From Siderastrea siderea (Eukaryota > Cnidaria > Anthozoa > Scleractinia > Rhizangiidae), in contig OZ034970.1 of assembly GCA_964030785.1 (NCBI GenBank), positions 35,467,943 through 35,531,942 of the forward strand: a stretch of 64,000 bases of DNA. The letters are read 5' to 3'. Shown one piece after another: positions 34,678 to 46,640 of this stretch. The number at the start of each line of letters is the position of its first letter. Position 1 is the stretch's first letter. Under the pieces are notes generated by a model. The model had not been told where the DNA came from. It did not search any database and saw only the letters and a list, made by a program, of their open reading frames with translations. The position numbers were made by a program, and so were the translations under genes.

Positions 34678-36863
34678 CTGTAATTGCAAAAACACAACAC
34701 GCGATCACTACTTTGAGTGCTTTCCTTTGCGCAGGTTTTATTTTTCGAAAAAAGAAATGTAATGAAAACAGTTAAAGAGTATATTGAGGGAGAAACGTAA
34801 AGGTGGATAAGTTGGGTCTATTTTAGGGCTCATTTTTGCGGTGGCGTTAATTGACTACAACTGCCAGAATTCATTTAAATTTCCTTTCCTATTTAAATTA
34901 TTATGTTATCGCAATGAGGATTTAATGGCATCAGTCATCACTTGCATCAGAAGGGACTGGTTGTGTTAATGGTCGCCATTTTAAAAATTACCTATTAGCG
35001 GAGCCTGCGGGCAAAGCCCACCGGCGGAGCTCCATTGCTAAGGAAATTTGGTAATCTATCGATCCGAAAAATTTTGGTTGTGACGTCAGCGTACGCCCGT
35101 ACAGACTCTGGGGGAGGGGGAGGGAAGTCCCAAGGCAACCCGACGGGAGAATGCCATCTTTTCTTGGCGGGAAATCGGGCGGTGCTTTTGGGCAACCGGC
35201 GTTTTTCTTGGCGGGAAATCGCATGACCATCGTCGCTTTTGAAAAATCGGTTTCTTTAAAAAGCTTAAGTTAAGTTTATTTAGCAAAACGATTGTTCGAC
35301 GGAACTGTAGTTTTAAACTTGAGAAAAAAACATTTAATACCTATAAATGGAAAGAAAAAGTTCAAAAGAATACTGGTAGTAGGCGAAAACTTAAGCTGCC
35401 TTCAAAGGACCTCATCGCTTGTTTTCTTCACGGCGGAGAGCTTGCCTTGTTCTGAAACACAACCGAGTAAGTGAAGTTTTTAAAGGGTTTAAGGTGCATG
35501 ATTTTGAGTATTTATTACGGTCAAAGAAATTACATTTTGAAATTGAATTTATGTCATTAGAAATGTGTCATTTACTTTTGACTTCAAAAAATTATTAGAA
35601 AACGAGCTCTGATTTGTGACAGATGTAGTCTTAGAATATTTTGCCATGCTGGAAGTGTAACGCGAATTGCATTTAAGTATAAACGTACGGGTTTTCGAAT
35701 AAACTTTTTCAAAAATGATTTCTCTTTTTAGTATTTTGTGTTTGTTTACTCATAACAGTAGGTCAAAGCACAGCCACAAGGCAACTTCACAAGCATCACT
35801 TACGGCGAATAATTGCTTTCAATTTTAACTGTCGGATCGGTTTGTGCAATTGTCGATTTTCTTGTCCTAGAACTTTTCAATAGTAATAATCTTTTAAGCG
35901 AAGCAGTTGTCGGTTTAAGACTATTTTATCCGAAAAGCTTCCCAAAAACAAGTTTTTTTGCGTTCCTCAAAGCGCCTAACTTTAAATAGGCTTACTTCGC
36001 ATCCGCAAAACAATTATGCCATAATTTAAAGCGTGTTTGGTGTTTTCTTGTTTTCAATCTTGATGGTATAAATTTGACTGGACTAATAGCGGCAGTTCAT
36101 GTTATTTGTTAACTGAACATCCGAACGCGATGAAGATAACCATTTACTTCAGAATAAGTTTTATTTTGTTGTTGTACATGAGCGCCGTTTCAAGTTCATT
36201 CAAGCCAACAGCCAATAATCCAAGGAGATTTGACAAGCCTTGACAGTTAATGACAGGATATGGAAACATTTAAAAAACCAAGCAAGACTGCTCCTGAGTA
36301 AAATATGTGTTCAGTTTGACGCCCGAAAAAAAAAATTTAGCTGTGCTCAGCCTCTAGAATGACCTTTCGAGCTTGGTTTTACAGAACAGATCCTCAAAAT
36401 ATTGGAGGACAATTCGGAACACTTTCGGGCTTTTTGAGAAACACTTTTCGAAAGGAACGAGCCAAAGAAAGCCCCGAAATATATTTCAGAGCGAAAAGTT
36501 TCAGGACTACTTTTGAGAAACGAGCACCAGTTTATTCCTTGGAGGCTCCACTTTTAGGCATGGCTAAATCTATACATTACGATAAATGTAATAAGTAGTT
36601 GAGTGGTTTTGACTGTTGCAAGTTTTGAAGGATCGGAGTTCAGCTTTTCATAATAAAACAAATTAGTCTGTAAGCAACACATCTTTGGATTGATTTTCAA
36701 GGAAATAAGGGACGGACAATAATTTTTTTGTAGGGGGGGGGGAGGAAATTTTTTCAAGACAAACAATTTTTTTTCTGTGTTGTTGTCTGTGTAAACAATT
36801 TTTTTCCGGCTGCATCTTCCTGCAAACAATTTTTTTGTGTGTTTGTTATTATTATTATTATTA

Positions 36864-36904
<41 letters not shown>

Positions 36905-38248
36905 AATTATTATTATTGTTACATTTACTTATATACAGTTAAAATTCATCAGGTAATCTTATGTAGTAAAAATACTAATCTAAACATTGCTGCCTAAAAC
37001 TGCTTTCCATGAATGCCGTGTCTCTATGTCTCTAACTTATAAAAGTATAACTGCACCATCGCTTGTTTTGTTTCCTAAAAAAATTGAAAATCTCACATCT
37101 AAGTATACTGAAACATTAAAATGTGAACGTAATTGCAAGTAATAATATAGAACTGCACAAGTGGCCTTTTCTTCCCTGATCCTAGAGAGGATTGAGGAGC
37201 CAAATGAAACAGCGCTTGCTTACACTTGTGCTTTGTTTTGTAGTTTATACAAGACTGGATCCAATTTGCCTTCTTCATGCAAGTGGAAAACAGGAGACTG
37301 CTTGCTGTTTAAGTGATAATTTATTAAATGTCATCATCAAACCAGCCTAGGACCCTGTTGAAAAGCCAGTGTGACTATTAGTGAATAGATGCAACCCAGG
37401 CCGGAATTTAATCTTTTTTTCTTAGTTAGAGTTTCATTGCACTTCGAAGAGTTCTTGATTAGTAATGGTAATTGGACTCAGTGGAGCACAATTCAGGGAG
37501 TATAATTGGGCGAGGTACTTTAAATCAGCCGAGCGCGTAGTGCGAGGACGATTTGAAATTACGAGCACGATTACCCCTGAATCGGTACAATACGAAGTCC
37601 AGTTAATCCTATCTATAACAAAATGCGAGATAAGAAACTCTATGTGCCCTTCAGGGATATATTTTTAATTATCAGCTTTGCAAGCAGTGGAGAAACAGCT
37701 ATAAAAAGAACCCATTTCAGTGCACCCGATTGACGCGTGCGCAACGTAGTTGTCCGATTAAAGCTATCCAACTACAAAAAGTTCTTGTTATAGAAACGAT
37801 TAATACAATAACCTAACTTTAACATTTAATTCTTTCAAGGTCCTCACAAGAGATTATTTTTAATAAAGGGGTTAGTTACTGATTTTAAGAAACTGTGGCA
37901 ATTTGTTGGTGGAAAAGTGAAAAACGGAAATTGGGGTTTATCAGCCAAGTCGATTTGGTAACTGTAGCCACCAGTCCGGGCCATAGCGGGTTTGTCTATA
38001 TGATTTCTAGCAATGTGATTGGTCTAGACAAAACCAAAACAAACTTATTTGGCCGAGAGGGACTGGAACTGTTTTTACTTTTCTTGTTGCCTCATGCCTG
38101 GTGGCCATATTCCAATATTATTTTGGCGAAGGGGAACAGTGTAAAATTAGCAATAAATTACACGAAACATATCATTTATTTATTTTCACATCACAAATAA
38201 CTTTCGACATTTGGTCTAATTTTCGAAATTTACTGACATATGCATTTC
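34678..38248. other. Intergenic, no gene recognised
   Basis: It includes a G-rich segment with TGACGTCA and two GGCGGGAAA words at 35080-35220, which could be the 5' end of a gene or element. A block of AAACAATTTTTTT words at about 36700-36840 is related in inverted orientation to 47085-47225. An (ATT)n run lies at about 36847-36912. I cannot support any coding exon. Confidence 0.45.
36847..36912. repeat. (ATT)n microsatellite
   Basis: A run of TTA triplets with two interruptions. Confidence 0.9.
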
Positions 38249-39627
38249 ATAGGTAAGATGAACGTTTATTCGTTTGTCTCGCGATGGAATCGCTTTGAGT
38301 TGTTGATCGCGACGTTTCGACTGCAATACTGCTAGTCTTCATCAGGCGATGAGGTCAATTGTTTAACGTGTCGCTATTTGTAGCATGATGGTTCGCTGCT
38401 ATTGGTGCATTTCGATCCTCATTATTATTCCGACTATTAGATGTTGTTCCCTCACAGGTCCGTTTTGTGGTTGGTCGGCTGTTGTGCTTTCTGATCGTAG
38501 GTATCCAAGCTTCTGGAATTTCGATTCCGCTATCTCTATTGATGTTATTAGGATGAAGTCTTATATGGATAGCCTCTTTGACCCTACGTGTGTACCAGTG
38601 AGGGTCACGATCAATAAACTTAACTTCTCTCCAAATAGGAAGATGCCCCGTTTCTTTAGCGTGTTCCGAAACTGCGGAGGTTTGTGTACGAGTAAGCCGT
38701 ATATCTCTGTCGTGTTCTTTTATCCTGTCTTGCATCGCTCTCCCTGTTTCCCCGATGTATACTTTGCCGCACTCACATGGAATTTTATAGACGACACCGT
38801 CTTGTTTAGTTGGTTCAAGGGTGTCTTTCGGTCGCACTAAGTGAGACCTAAGAGTTGTGTCTGATTTGAAGACGGTGTGTATGCCTTGTTGTTGTAGGCA
38901 GCGGCGAAGAACCTCTGATACACCTTTTATGTAGGGTAGAACCGCAGTAGATTTAAATTCCTGCGTAGGTTCTTTGTTGGTTGTTGGTCTTGTTGTCTTT
39001 GTGAGCTTTCGTACAAATGAAGAAGGATATCCGTTCGAAACAAGTACCGATGATAAATGTTTCTTTTCTTTAGAGATAGCTGATGGTTTAGATGTGAGGT
39101 GTTTGGCTCGGTCGTATAGACACTTCACAATACCACGTTTCACTGACTGAGGATGGTGTGAATCATAGGCTAGGTATTGGTCAGTGTGGGTGGGCTTTCT
39201 GTAAACAGTGGTGGTGAGAAGACCGTTTGAATCCCTTGAAACTGACGTGTCGAGAAAGGGGATAGTGTTATCTTTCTCGATTTCCATGGTAAAACGAATA
39301 GTAGGCTGTTGACTGTTTAGATGTTGTAAAAAGCCGTCTACATAGTCTTTACCTAACACTGTAAAAGTGTCATCTACATATCGCTTCCAGATCTTAGGTT
39401 TGTAGGCCGCTGTTGCTATCGCAGGTTCCTCAAACTCTTCCATGTAAAGGTTAGCAATAACCGCGGAGACAGGGCTCCCCATGGCTGCTCCGCCTTTCTG
39501 TTCGTAAATCGACCCGTTGTATTGGAAATACGTGGATCTTAGGACAAAGTTTAAAAGGTCGGCAATTTGTGTAGGTGTAGGTTTGTGCGGTCGGCAAGAC
39601 CGGGATCGTTTTCTAGTTTGCATAATG
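38249..39627 (-). mobile_element. Penelope-like element, minus copy
   Basis: A 5'-truncated Penelope-like retroelement. It starts within the reverse transcriptase on the minus strand and ends with a 3' region containing GATGAAGACTAGCAGT and GTAAGATGAACGTTTATTCG. The same 3' end occurs at about 43000-43066 in the opposite orientation. It abuts the plus copy head to head near 39627, an arrangement often seen for Penelope-like elements. Confidence 0.75.
38355..39605 (-). CDS. Penelope-like reverse transcriptase/GIY-YIG endonuclease (N-terminally truncated)
   Basis: It contains a GAAMGSPVSAVIANLYME segment, then the catalytic RYVDDTF box, then IPFLDT and a VYRKPTHTD motif, all typical of Penelope reverse transcriptases. 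The C-terminal third has VVYKIPC...VYIGETGR, the signature of a GIY-YIG endonuclease, followed by a HAKETGH segment. The open frame formally extends to 39791, but beyond about 39627 it reads the antisense of the inverted second copy and is not element protein. The N-terminal reverse transcriptase motifs before TPTQIADLL are missing, so the copy is incomplete. The remaining frame has no stops, which suggests a fairly young insertion. The enzyme would nick target DNA and prime cDNA synthesis there. Confidence 0.8.
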   Translation of the reverse strand, partial: SRSCRPHKPTPTQIADLLNFVLRSTYFQYNGSIYEQKGGAAMGSPVSAVIANLYMEEFEEPAIATAAYKPKIWKRYVDDTFTVLGKDYVDGFLQHLNSQQPTIRFTMEIEKDNTIPFLDTSVSRDSNGLLTTTVYRKPTHTDQYLAYDSHHPQSVKRGIVKCLYDRAKHLTSKPSAISKEKKHLSSVLVSNGYPSSFVRKLTKTTRPTTNKEPTQEFKSTAVLPYIKGVSEVLRRCLQQQGIHTVFKSDTTLRSHLVRPKDTLEPTKQDGVVYKIPCECGKVYIGETGRAMQDRIKEHDRDIRLTRTQTSAVSEHAKETGHLPIWREVKFIDRDPHWYTRRVKEAIHIRLHPNNINRDSGIEIPEAWIPTIRKHNSRPTTKRTCEGTTSNSRNNNEDRNAPIAANHHATNSDTLNN

Positions 39628-42600
39628 CGTGGTATTGTTAAGTGTCTATACGACCGAGCCAAACACCTCACATCTAAACCATCAGCTATCTCTAAAGAAA
39701 AGAAACATTTATCATCGGTACTTGTTTCGAACGGATATCCTTCTTCGTTTGTACGAAAGCTCACAAAGACAACAAGACAAACAACCAACAAAGAACCTAC
39801 GCAGGAATTTAAATCTACTGCGGTTCTACCCTACATAAAAGGTGTATCAGAGGTTCTTCGCCGCTGCCTACAACAACAAGGCATACACACCGTCTTCAAA
39901 TCAGACACAACTCTTAGGTCTCACTTAGTGCGACCGAAAGACACCCTTGAACCAACTAAACAAGACGGTGTCGTCTATAAAATTCCATGTGAGTGCGGCA
40001 AAGTATACATCGGGGAAACAGGGAGAGCGATGCAAGACAGGATAAAAGAACACGACAGAGATATACGGCTTACTCGTACACAAACCTCCGCAGTTTCGGA
40101 ACACCCCTTGCATCAGGAGCGCGGTCAAAAACCCGGCTAGCCTGGCAAAGCCTGGCCAGGACAGGCTTTCCGGGTTTTTGGCCAAGCTTACCCGGAGAAT
40201 GCGGCCTGGTAAAGCCTGGCAAGCCTGGCCACGGCCAAGTTTTCTTGGCAACCTTGGCCACAAAAGTCCGGCTTTCTCGGCCATGTTAGTTCCAAGGCCA
40301 GACTTTCTTGGCAACCTTGGCCAAAAAAAAAAAAAAAAACTCGGCTTTCCTGGCCACTAAGATGTCAGCCAGGCTTTCTTGGATTTTCTGGCATTGAAAA
40401 GTAGTCGTGAGAAACCTAGCATTTTTCTCATGGAGTGAAATTTATTGGTTGTTTTTGCTAATCCCGTCATAAGATCGAGACATCAAAGAAACTCTACTAG
40501 AGGTCACTACTAGATGTTTTATTTTGAGCATTTTAAATGTCTCTGAAGTTACAATTAAAAGTGATTCTTCAGCCAGTCATATATTAAAAGACTTCACTTT
40601 AAAAGATCTGGAACTGAGACATTTTTAATCGTCTTGAATGTGGGGTAAACTTGAAATTCCTACACTAAAAGTACTATTAAAAATATTGTGTCCAGTCAAG
40701 CATTGCATCTTGAGGTATAAACAGCAATCAAACGCAACTTTGAACACTGATTGAGCAAGAATTATGCTGTAAGGATATTTCTTTTTCTGCTTGGAAATTG
40801 TGAAAATGAGGCACTATTTAATGATAAATAAATCAAAATCCTGAACTCAAAAAAAGCAGTTTACCTGTTGATTGTCTGCGTAAGTTTGCAATGGGAGACA
40901 ACACGTGTAACTTTTGATGTGGTCAATGCAATGACACAATGCATAACACCTTTTTCAGAATAACAGGCCCGATTCCAAACTTAATTCTCCAAGAAGTCAA
41001 TTTCTTTAGAGCCACTGTATAAGTCAAAAAATGATTTTTGATCCTTTTCTTGCATTATGTTAGCTTTAAAATCAGAAGGAAAGCGGAGTTTGTTGATAAC
41101 GTGGGCCATTAGAGCAACCGCCATCTTGAAATTCACAACACATTTCTGAGGAGCCTGGAAACAAATTGGGTTGTTTCGGTCAGCAGCTAGACCACTGCGG
41201 GCTCAGATAGTGACCGTTTTTGTTCGGTTTCGGCGCGATTTTTTGTGTTCAGTTCGTGGCATGAAATGTTTGCGTCTTTTTCAATTTGCTCTTTAAGCAT
41301 GTTTTAAATGCAGCATCATTCAGATAAGCTGGTTTTGACCATTCATTTATGTTTTGTTGTAGATATTGACTGTATTCAACACATTGTTCAGTGACTTCAG
41401 CTGAGGGAGACTGACACTCAAACAGCAGAGCAATATCAAGTCACCAATGCTGGTTCTTAATAAGCTAAGTCACTTAAACATGGCACTAAATTCTGTTGAT
41501 ACCATTTTCTTTTGCATTATTTGACTAATAATTACAGAACACAATGTTCAAATGTAGGTTTAAGACATTTAAAATAGTGACCAAGTCTTTCAATGCAATC
41601 TAAATAGTTGGCATTAATTTGATTTCTCTGGACATTCAAATGAATATAAGCTTAAAAGCTTATGGCTCTGTATTTCCATAACACATATACATATAAGTTT
41701 ATGGTGTCAGCAGTTCTTTGTGCAGTAGCTAATATAGATTGTAATCTACATGTACCAATATTGCAATTTCCTGGATGTTTTAGTCAGTTGAACCGAGTAC
41801 TGATTGCATTGGTTTGCTAGACAATGTCAAACCTTGTTTTTTAACTGAATGGAATTTATATGTATGGGGTGTTTGTGTCTAAATTCTAATGCTCCCCATG
41901 TTTGCCTTTATATGTTTAGTCACATGGAGACAAACATTCAAAAAATTCAAAGACACTTTTCTTAGCTGCCTAGAAATAAAAACTTAACTTCTTGTTTTAC
42001 AAGAATGAAAAGAGCAAATACATGTATATCAGAAAAAATAAGTCAAACCAATTTATTTGAGTTTATTAGTTTTTGATTCTTGGGCACTATTCCTTTCTGA
42101 ATGAAATGCTATTTATTATATCATTATTGTATTATACATTGTATATAACCATTAATACGAAGATGCTGTTATAAAATTGTTGTAAATACTGCAACTGAAT
42201 GAAAAACTTTCAATGTTTGACGTGCAACAATGCATAATAAATCATTGTATTAAATGTTATTCTGATAGTATTTTTGAAATGGCATTCAATTTTATTAATA
42301 GTAATGTCTGGGCAGTTTGCCTGGCAACTTACTAACTTGCCAGTAATTACTGTCCTGGTTACTTTTATTTGTCTGAGTGCTGACTAAATTAAAATTCAGC
42401 TGATCTTGGCAGCCACAGTTGTCTTACTTTTGTCACTGGCCAGGCTGGCCTTGGTGTTTTATGCCCGGCCAGTCTGGCCTGTGACCTGGCTCAACAAGGT
42501 TTTCAAGCCCGGCTTTGGCCCCGGTCTGCCACGGCCAGGCCAGGCCGGGCTGGCCGCCTGACCGCGGCTTCCCCGGTTTTATATCCCTTGGCCAGCCCGG

Positions 42601-43066
42601 CCAAAGCCTGGCTTGTGGCCGGGCTCACCTCGGCTTTCAGGCCAGGCTTTGGCCCCGGTCTACCTCGGTCTAGCCAGGCTCCTGATGCAAGACGCTAACG
42701 AAACGGGGCATCTTCCTATTTGGAAAGAGTTAAGTTTATTGATCGTGTCCCTCACTGGTACACACGTACGATCAAAGAGGCTATCCATATAAGACTTCAT
42801 CCTAATAACATCAATAGAGATAGCGGAATCGAAATTCCAGAAGCTTGGATACCTACGATCAGAAAGCACAACAGCCGACCAACTACAAAACGGACCTGTG
42901 AGGGAACAACATCTAATAGTCGGAATAATAATGAGGATCGAAATGCACCAATAGCAGCGAACCATCATGCTACAGATAGCGACACGTAAACAATTGACCT
43001 CATCGACTGATGAAGACTAGCAGTAGCATCGTGAGACAAACGAATAAACGTTCATCTTACCTATCT
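39628..43066 (+). mobile_element. Penelope-like element, plus copy, split by an insertion
   Basis: The plus strand repeats the last two thirds of the minus copy: RGIVKCLYDRAKHL through the GIY-YIG motif to about 40104, then again from 42692 (VKFIDR...) to the stop at about 42989 and the shared 3' end at 43066. The two parts are separated by the 2.6-kb insertion. Both coding parts are open, so the interruption is recent relative to decay. The copy lacks the YVDD box. Confidence 0.75.
40105..42691. mobile_element. 2.6-kb DNA transposon-like insertion with GC-rich subrepeat ends
   Basis: Termini CTTGCATCAGGAG and CTCCTGATGCAAG form a 13-bp inverted repeat next to the break in the Penelope copy. 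About 300 bp at each end (to about 40420 and from about 42430) are packed with GCCAGGCT/GCCTGGC/TTGGCCA subrepeats. The 2-kb middle is AT-rich with no reading frame of note. The target duplication is unclear; AC on both sides is possible. The superfamily was not recognised. Confidence 0.65.
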
Positions 43067-44435
43067 TACACCACGATGAACAATAAACACATCTTTAATG
43101 ACATAAGCATTTCATTTTCACACTCCGCTAGGGTTACGCGAACTCGATGAAGCACTTCGGCTGCGAACTCTGTCTCTTGGGCCGTCGATTTAAGTCGCGG
43201 GACGTATGCTGCTCCGCCGGCCTGCTCTTCGGAAATTTTGCTCCTGTTTGGTGCGAAAAGTTAAGGTGGATTCTCCACATATAATCCTAGGAAAGAGAGG
43301 ACAATAAAACCTCATTAACACAATACATTTACGAGAAGCGTCCTTGATTCTAACGAACCAGCACTTCAACTGCTGCAGATTCATGTTAACAAATGGAGGT
43401 TTAGAAAATCGTTTGTGAACTACGAACAGACCGTCACAGGAAGGTCAAACGACAACCTCTTTCAGAATTGCTAAGCGCAATTAACTGCTGGAGAGCTATC
43501 TGTTGGATGATAACAACGCCATAAGACAATGGAGGTGCAATGTTTTAATCAAACTTTCGATTTCAACGACAACCACGTATACATGATGTATACGTAAGAA
43601 GCCGTAGCTAGTGTGTGATGAAAGAAAACTGCAACAGTCTCAAATAACTTGGATCCTTTAGACACCTACGACATCCGTGATTAAGTTACATGTCTTGCAG
43701 ATAACCGCAAGCAAAGCATATCACCTATTTATTAATTAGAAACTCGCGTACCCTTTGAGAACTGAAACATCACTCCTTTTAGCGGCTTTTAGGAATCTTG
43801 CAATCAAGCTGAGTCCAAAAACCTAATTTATTGCCCAAAGCTAGCACAACCAAAGATTTTAAAGGGCTCTAAGAGCGTCAAAACGTCCAAACAGTAGCTA
43901 ACAGTATTACAACTTGAGAGCTCACTCTCTCTCTCCCGATTAATATTTACCGGCCAAATTTAGCTGTGTCGCAAATTAATTAGCTGTGTCCTTTGTATCT
44001 TGATCAAAGGGACAAAGCTGTTACGATTGAACTGACTTGGGAAAACTCTATTTCCATGAGCTGAAAAGCAAAAACAACGAACTTAGGAATAAAAAGTCGA
44101 TATGCCTGAGCAGCGGAAGTCATAACTCTTCATTAACAGGCCATGGTGCCCGATCGCGATTTATAAAGGCCGTGCATATGAACTAAACCACGATGCATAT
44201 GACTTCTGTTTCGATGGATTTGCTAAAGATTACCGCTATACTTTCCTTTTGAACGCAAAGAATCTGACGTACCTCAATTTTCCATTTCCATGGTAGCAGG
44301 TACCTTCTCGCGCGAGTCAAAGTAAACGTGGTCACTCGACTTCAACAGACGATAACTTGCCACGATTTCAACCGACGCCGTTCATACTCCTGAATATCGA
44401 CTTACTGGGCAGCCGTTTGCCACATGGTCGAGAGA
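43067..44435. other. Intergenic, no gene recognised
   Basis: No supportable exons. The segment at about 44150-44340 is repeated directly at about 46450-46640, sharing GGCCGTGCATATGAACTAAA and GGTAGCAGGTAC. Confidence 0.45.
44150..44340. repeat. Direct repeat, left copy
   Basis: It shares GGCCGTGCATATGAACTAAA, CCACGATGCATATGACTTCT and TGGTAGCAGGTAC with about 46450-46640. The two copies flank the LINE fragment and the foldback repeat. Confidence 0.6.
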
Positions 44436-45970
44436 CAGAATAGAATAGAATAGAATAAAGTGTATTGAGTTCCCCAGAGGGATCTTCATACTCAATTTAC
44501 AAGATTTTAAAATAGAAAAAAGTTAATAATTTACTGGTAAAAAATTAAAATAAAAAAAATACAATAAAACCTTACTATAACTACAATTCAATATAAAGTA
44601 CCATTAAACGTTTCCAAGGAGTTTAAACTAGTCGTTTAGCCACTTGCTCAAGAGCTCGGATTTCAGCTGATTTTTGAAGGAAACTATAGAACTACAGTTT
44701 CTTAACTCTTCTGGAAGAGAATTCGAGATAGTAACTCCGCGGAACACAAATAAAAAAAATAAAAAAAAAATAAATCACTTTATTTAGGTGTCAACGGTAT
44801 CTAGCAAAGAATGCTAATTGGGGACACCTCCAAGATCGAATTGGAATTTGGATGTGTTGGTTTTTAAGGAGAGGGGAAAACCGGAGCACCCGGAGAAAAA
44901 CCTCTCGGAGCAAGGACGAGAACCAACAACAAACTCAACCCACATATGACACCGGGACCGGGAGTCGAACCCGGGCCACATTGGTGGGAGGCGAGCGCTC
45001 TCACCACTGCGCCAGAGCAGTTCTGCATCTAGGCAGTTGAAGGCTGTCTCTATTCCTGGTAAAAAAGCTGTGAGTCTGTGACCTCTTTAAGTAAATAACT
45101 GACTTAGGTAGGAAGGGGCCAAATTATTCATACATTTATACATTTGCACAGCGTCTCTGATATAAAGGAGATCAGAAACAGGAAGAAGCTTTAATTGCTT
45201 AAGTGTTGGCGTGATGTGGTCAAACTTTCTTTTCCCTGACAGCAAGCGGGCAGCAAAGTTCTGTACTAGTTGGAGTTTGGCAATATTTCCTTTACAAGTG
45301 CCAGACCAAACCGATGAACAATAAAATAATGAACTGAAAACTAATGAATTTATAACAGTGAATAAAGTAGGGGTATCCAAGACATGTCTCACTCTGCTGA
45401 TCATGCATAGCTTGCCCATAAGATTAGAAACAAGAGTATCAACATGTTCATTAAATGATAGTCGTTTGTCTAATATTACACCGAGATCCTTTACAGAGTC
45501 TACTACGTGGAGATCCTTTCCCATAAACGTCAGCGGGGGAATGGTGACTTGACCCAGCATCTTGGAGGATCCAAACACACAGAATTTCGTTTTGTCTGGG
45601 TTTATGAGGAGACGATTCGAACAGCACCAAGATGCAACGCGTAGTAAATCAGCCTTGAGATCTTCCAGGCCACCTTCAATTTCTTTACGGGAGAAGGAAA
45701 GGTATAGCTTGGAGTCATCCACATAAGACTCGACATGGCAAGTTGTACAGACTGAAGGCAGATCATTGATGTACAAGTTGAAAAGGAGGGGCCCCAATAT
45801 TGAGCCTTAGGGAACCCCACGTCGGATAGTAAGAGAATTTGATAATGAACTGTTTATGCGCACACGTTGTTGTCGGTCTGACAAGTAACTTGCAAACCAG
45901 GACAAAGTCTCATCGGAAACACCGAGCGTACGAAGCTTCATAAGCAGTGTCTCATGGTGAATAATATTAT
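44436..45970 (-). pseudogene. LINE reverse transcriptase remnant with 3' end
   Basis: The minus strand encodes the C-terminal half of a non-LTR reverse transcriptase. The canonical GVP-Q-GSILGP motif is present but the Gln codon reads TAA (near 45809). It is followed by LLFNLYINDL, the catalytic YVDDSKLY box, NPDKTKF and the thumb-region GVILDKRLSFNEHV. The last part, after a SINE insertion (44757-45031), runs FRGVTISNSLPEEL... to TAG at 44628-44630. The 3' untranslated region has a CCCTCTGGGG hairpin-like word and ends in (TTCTA)n at about 44436-44458. This is a CR1/L2/RTE-like layout. The 5' part and endonuclease are missing. Confidence 0.75.
44757..45031 (-). mobile_element. tRNA-derived SINE inserted in the LINE
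   Basis: On the minus strand, box A TGGCGCAGTGGTGAGAGC and box B GGGTTCGACTCCC are intact and correctly spaced in a tRNA-like head. A tRNA-unrelated body follows, with an A/T-rich tail toward 44757. It interrupts the reverse transcriptase frame of the LINE. A degenerate copy occurs at 25030-25195. Confidence 0.75.
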
Positions 45971-46069
45971 TTTTTATTGAAAAAAATAATAGACCATCTT
46001 CAAAATAGAAATTTGACGATCCATTAGCTGAAACAAAAAAACCGACCTTTTAGAATAGCAATTCGATAA

Positions 46070-46395
46070 GCAGCAGACGGCAGCACTTTTCCACGGGTGG
46101 CGGGTGGCGGATGACGGGAGACGGGTGACAAGTGGCGGGTGACGGGTGACGGGTGACGGGTGGCGGGTGACGGGTGACGGGTAACGGGTGGCGGGTGACG
46201 GGTAACGGGTAACGGGTGGCGGGTGAAAAAAAGAAAACCACCTTTGTTCCCTTAACTTACAACGTGACGTTAATGTTTTCTGATGTGTCATTTGTTTTCA
46301 CCCGCCACCCGTTACCTGTCACCCGTTACCCGCCACCTGCCACCCGCCACCCGCCACCCGCCACCCACCATCCGTGGAAAAGTGCTGCCGCTGCT
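46070..46395. repeat. Foldback with (CGGGTGAC)n-type arms
   Basis: The left arm (about 46081-46225) is a tandem array of CGGGTGAC/CGGGTGG units. The right arm (about 46299-46375) is the complementary array. Both are bordered by the pair AGCACTTTTCCACGG / CCGTGGAAAAGTGCT. The inner 70 bp are single-copy. Confidence 0.8.
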
Positions 46396-46449
46396 CGGCA
46401 GAAGCCAAAACGCCATGGCGGCGAAGCACATCACTTCAAGTTAAAATTA

Positions 46450-46640
46450 CAACGGCCGTGCATATGAACTAAACCACGATGCATATGACTTCTCTTGCGA
46501 TAACTTCGAAGCAAATTTATCAAAGTTTTACGTGGTATTTTTATTTTTATTGAAAAAAATATTTCTTACCTCAAATATCTATTTTCGTGGTAGCAGGTAC
46601 GTCTTCAAACGCCCTAAACAAGACATGGACGCTCGCCTTC
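46450..46640. repeat. Direct repeat, right copy
   Basis: Partner of 44150-44340. It may mark a local duplication or the long terminal parts of an older element. Confidence 0.55.

Noticed and set aside
39628..39791. N-terminal part of the long minus-strand frame of the Penelope element
   Set aside because: It is antisense of the inverted second copy and not reverse transcriptase.
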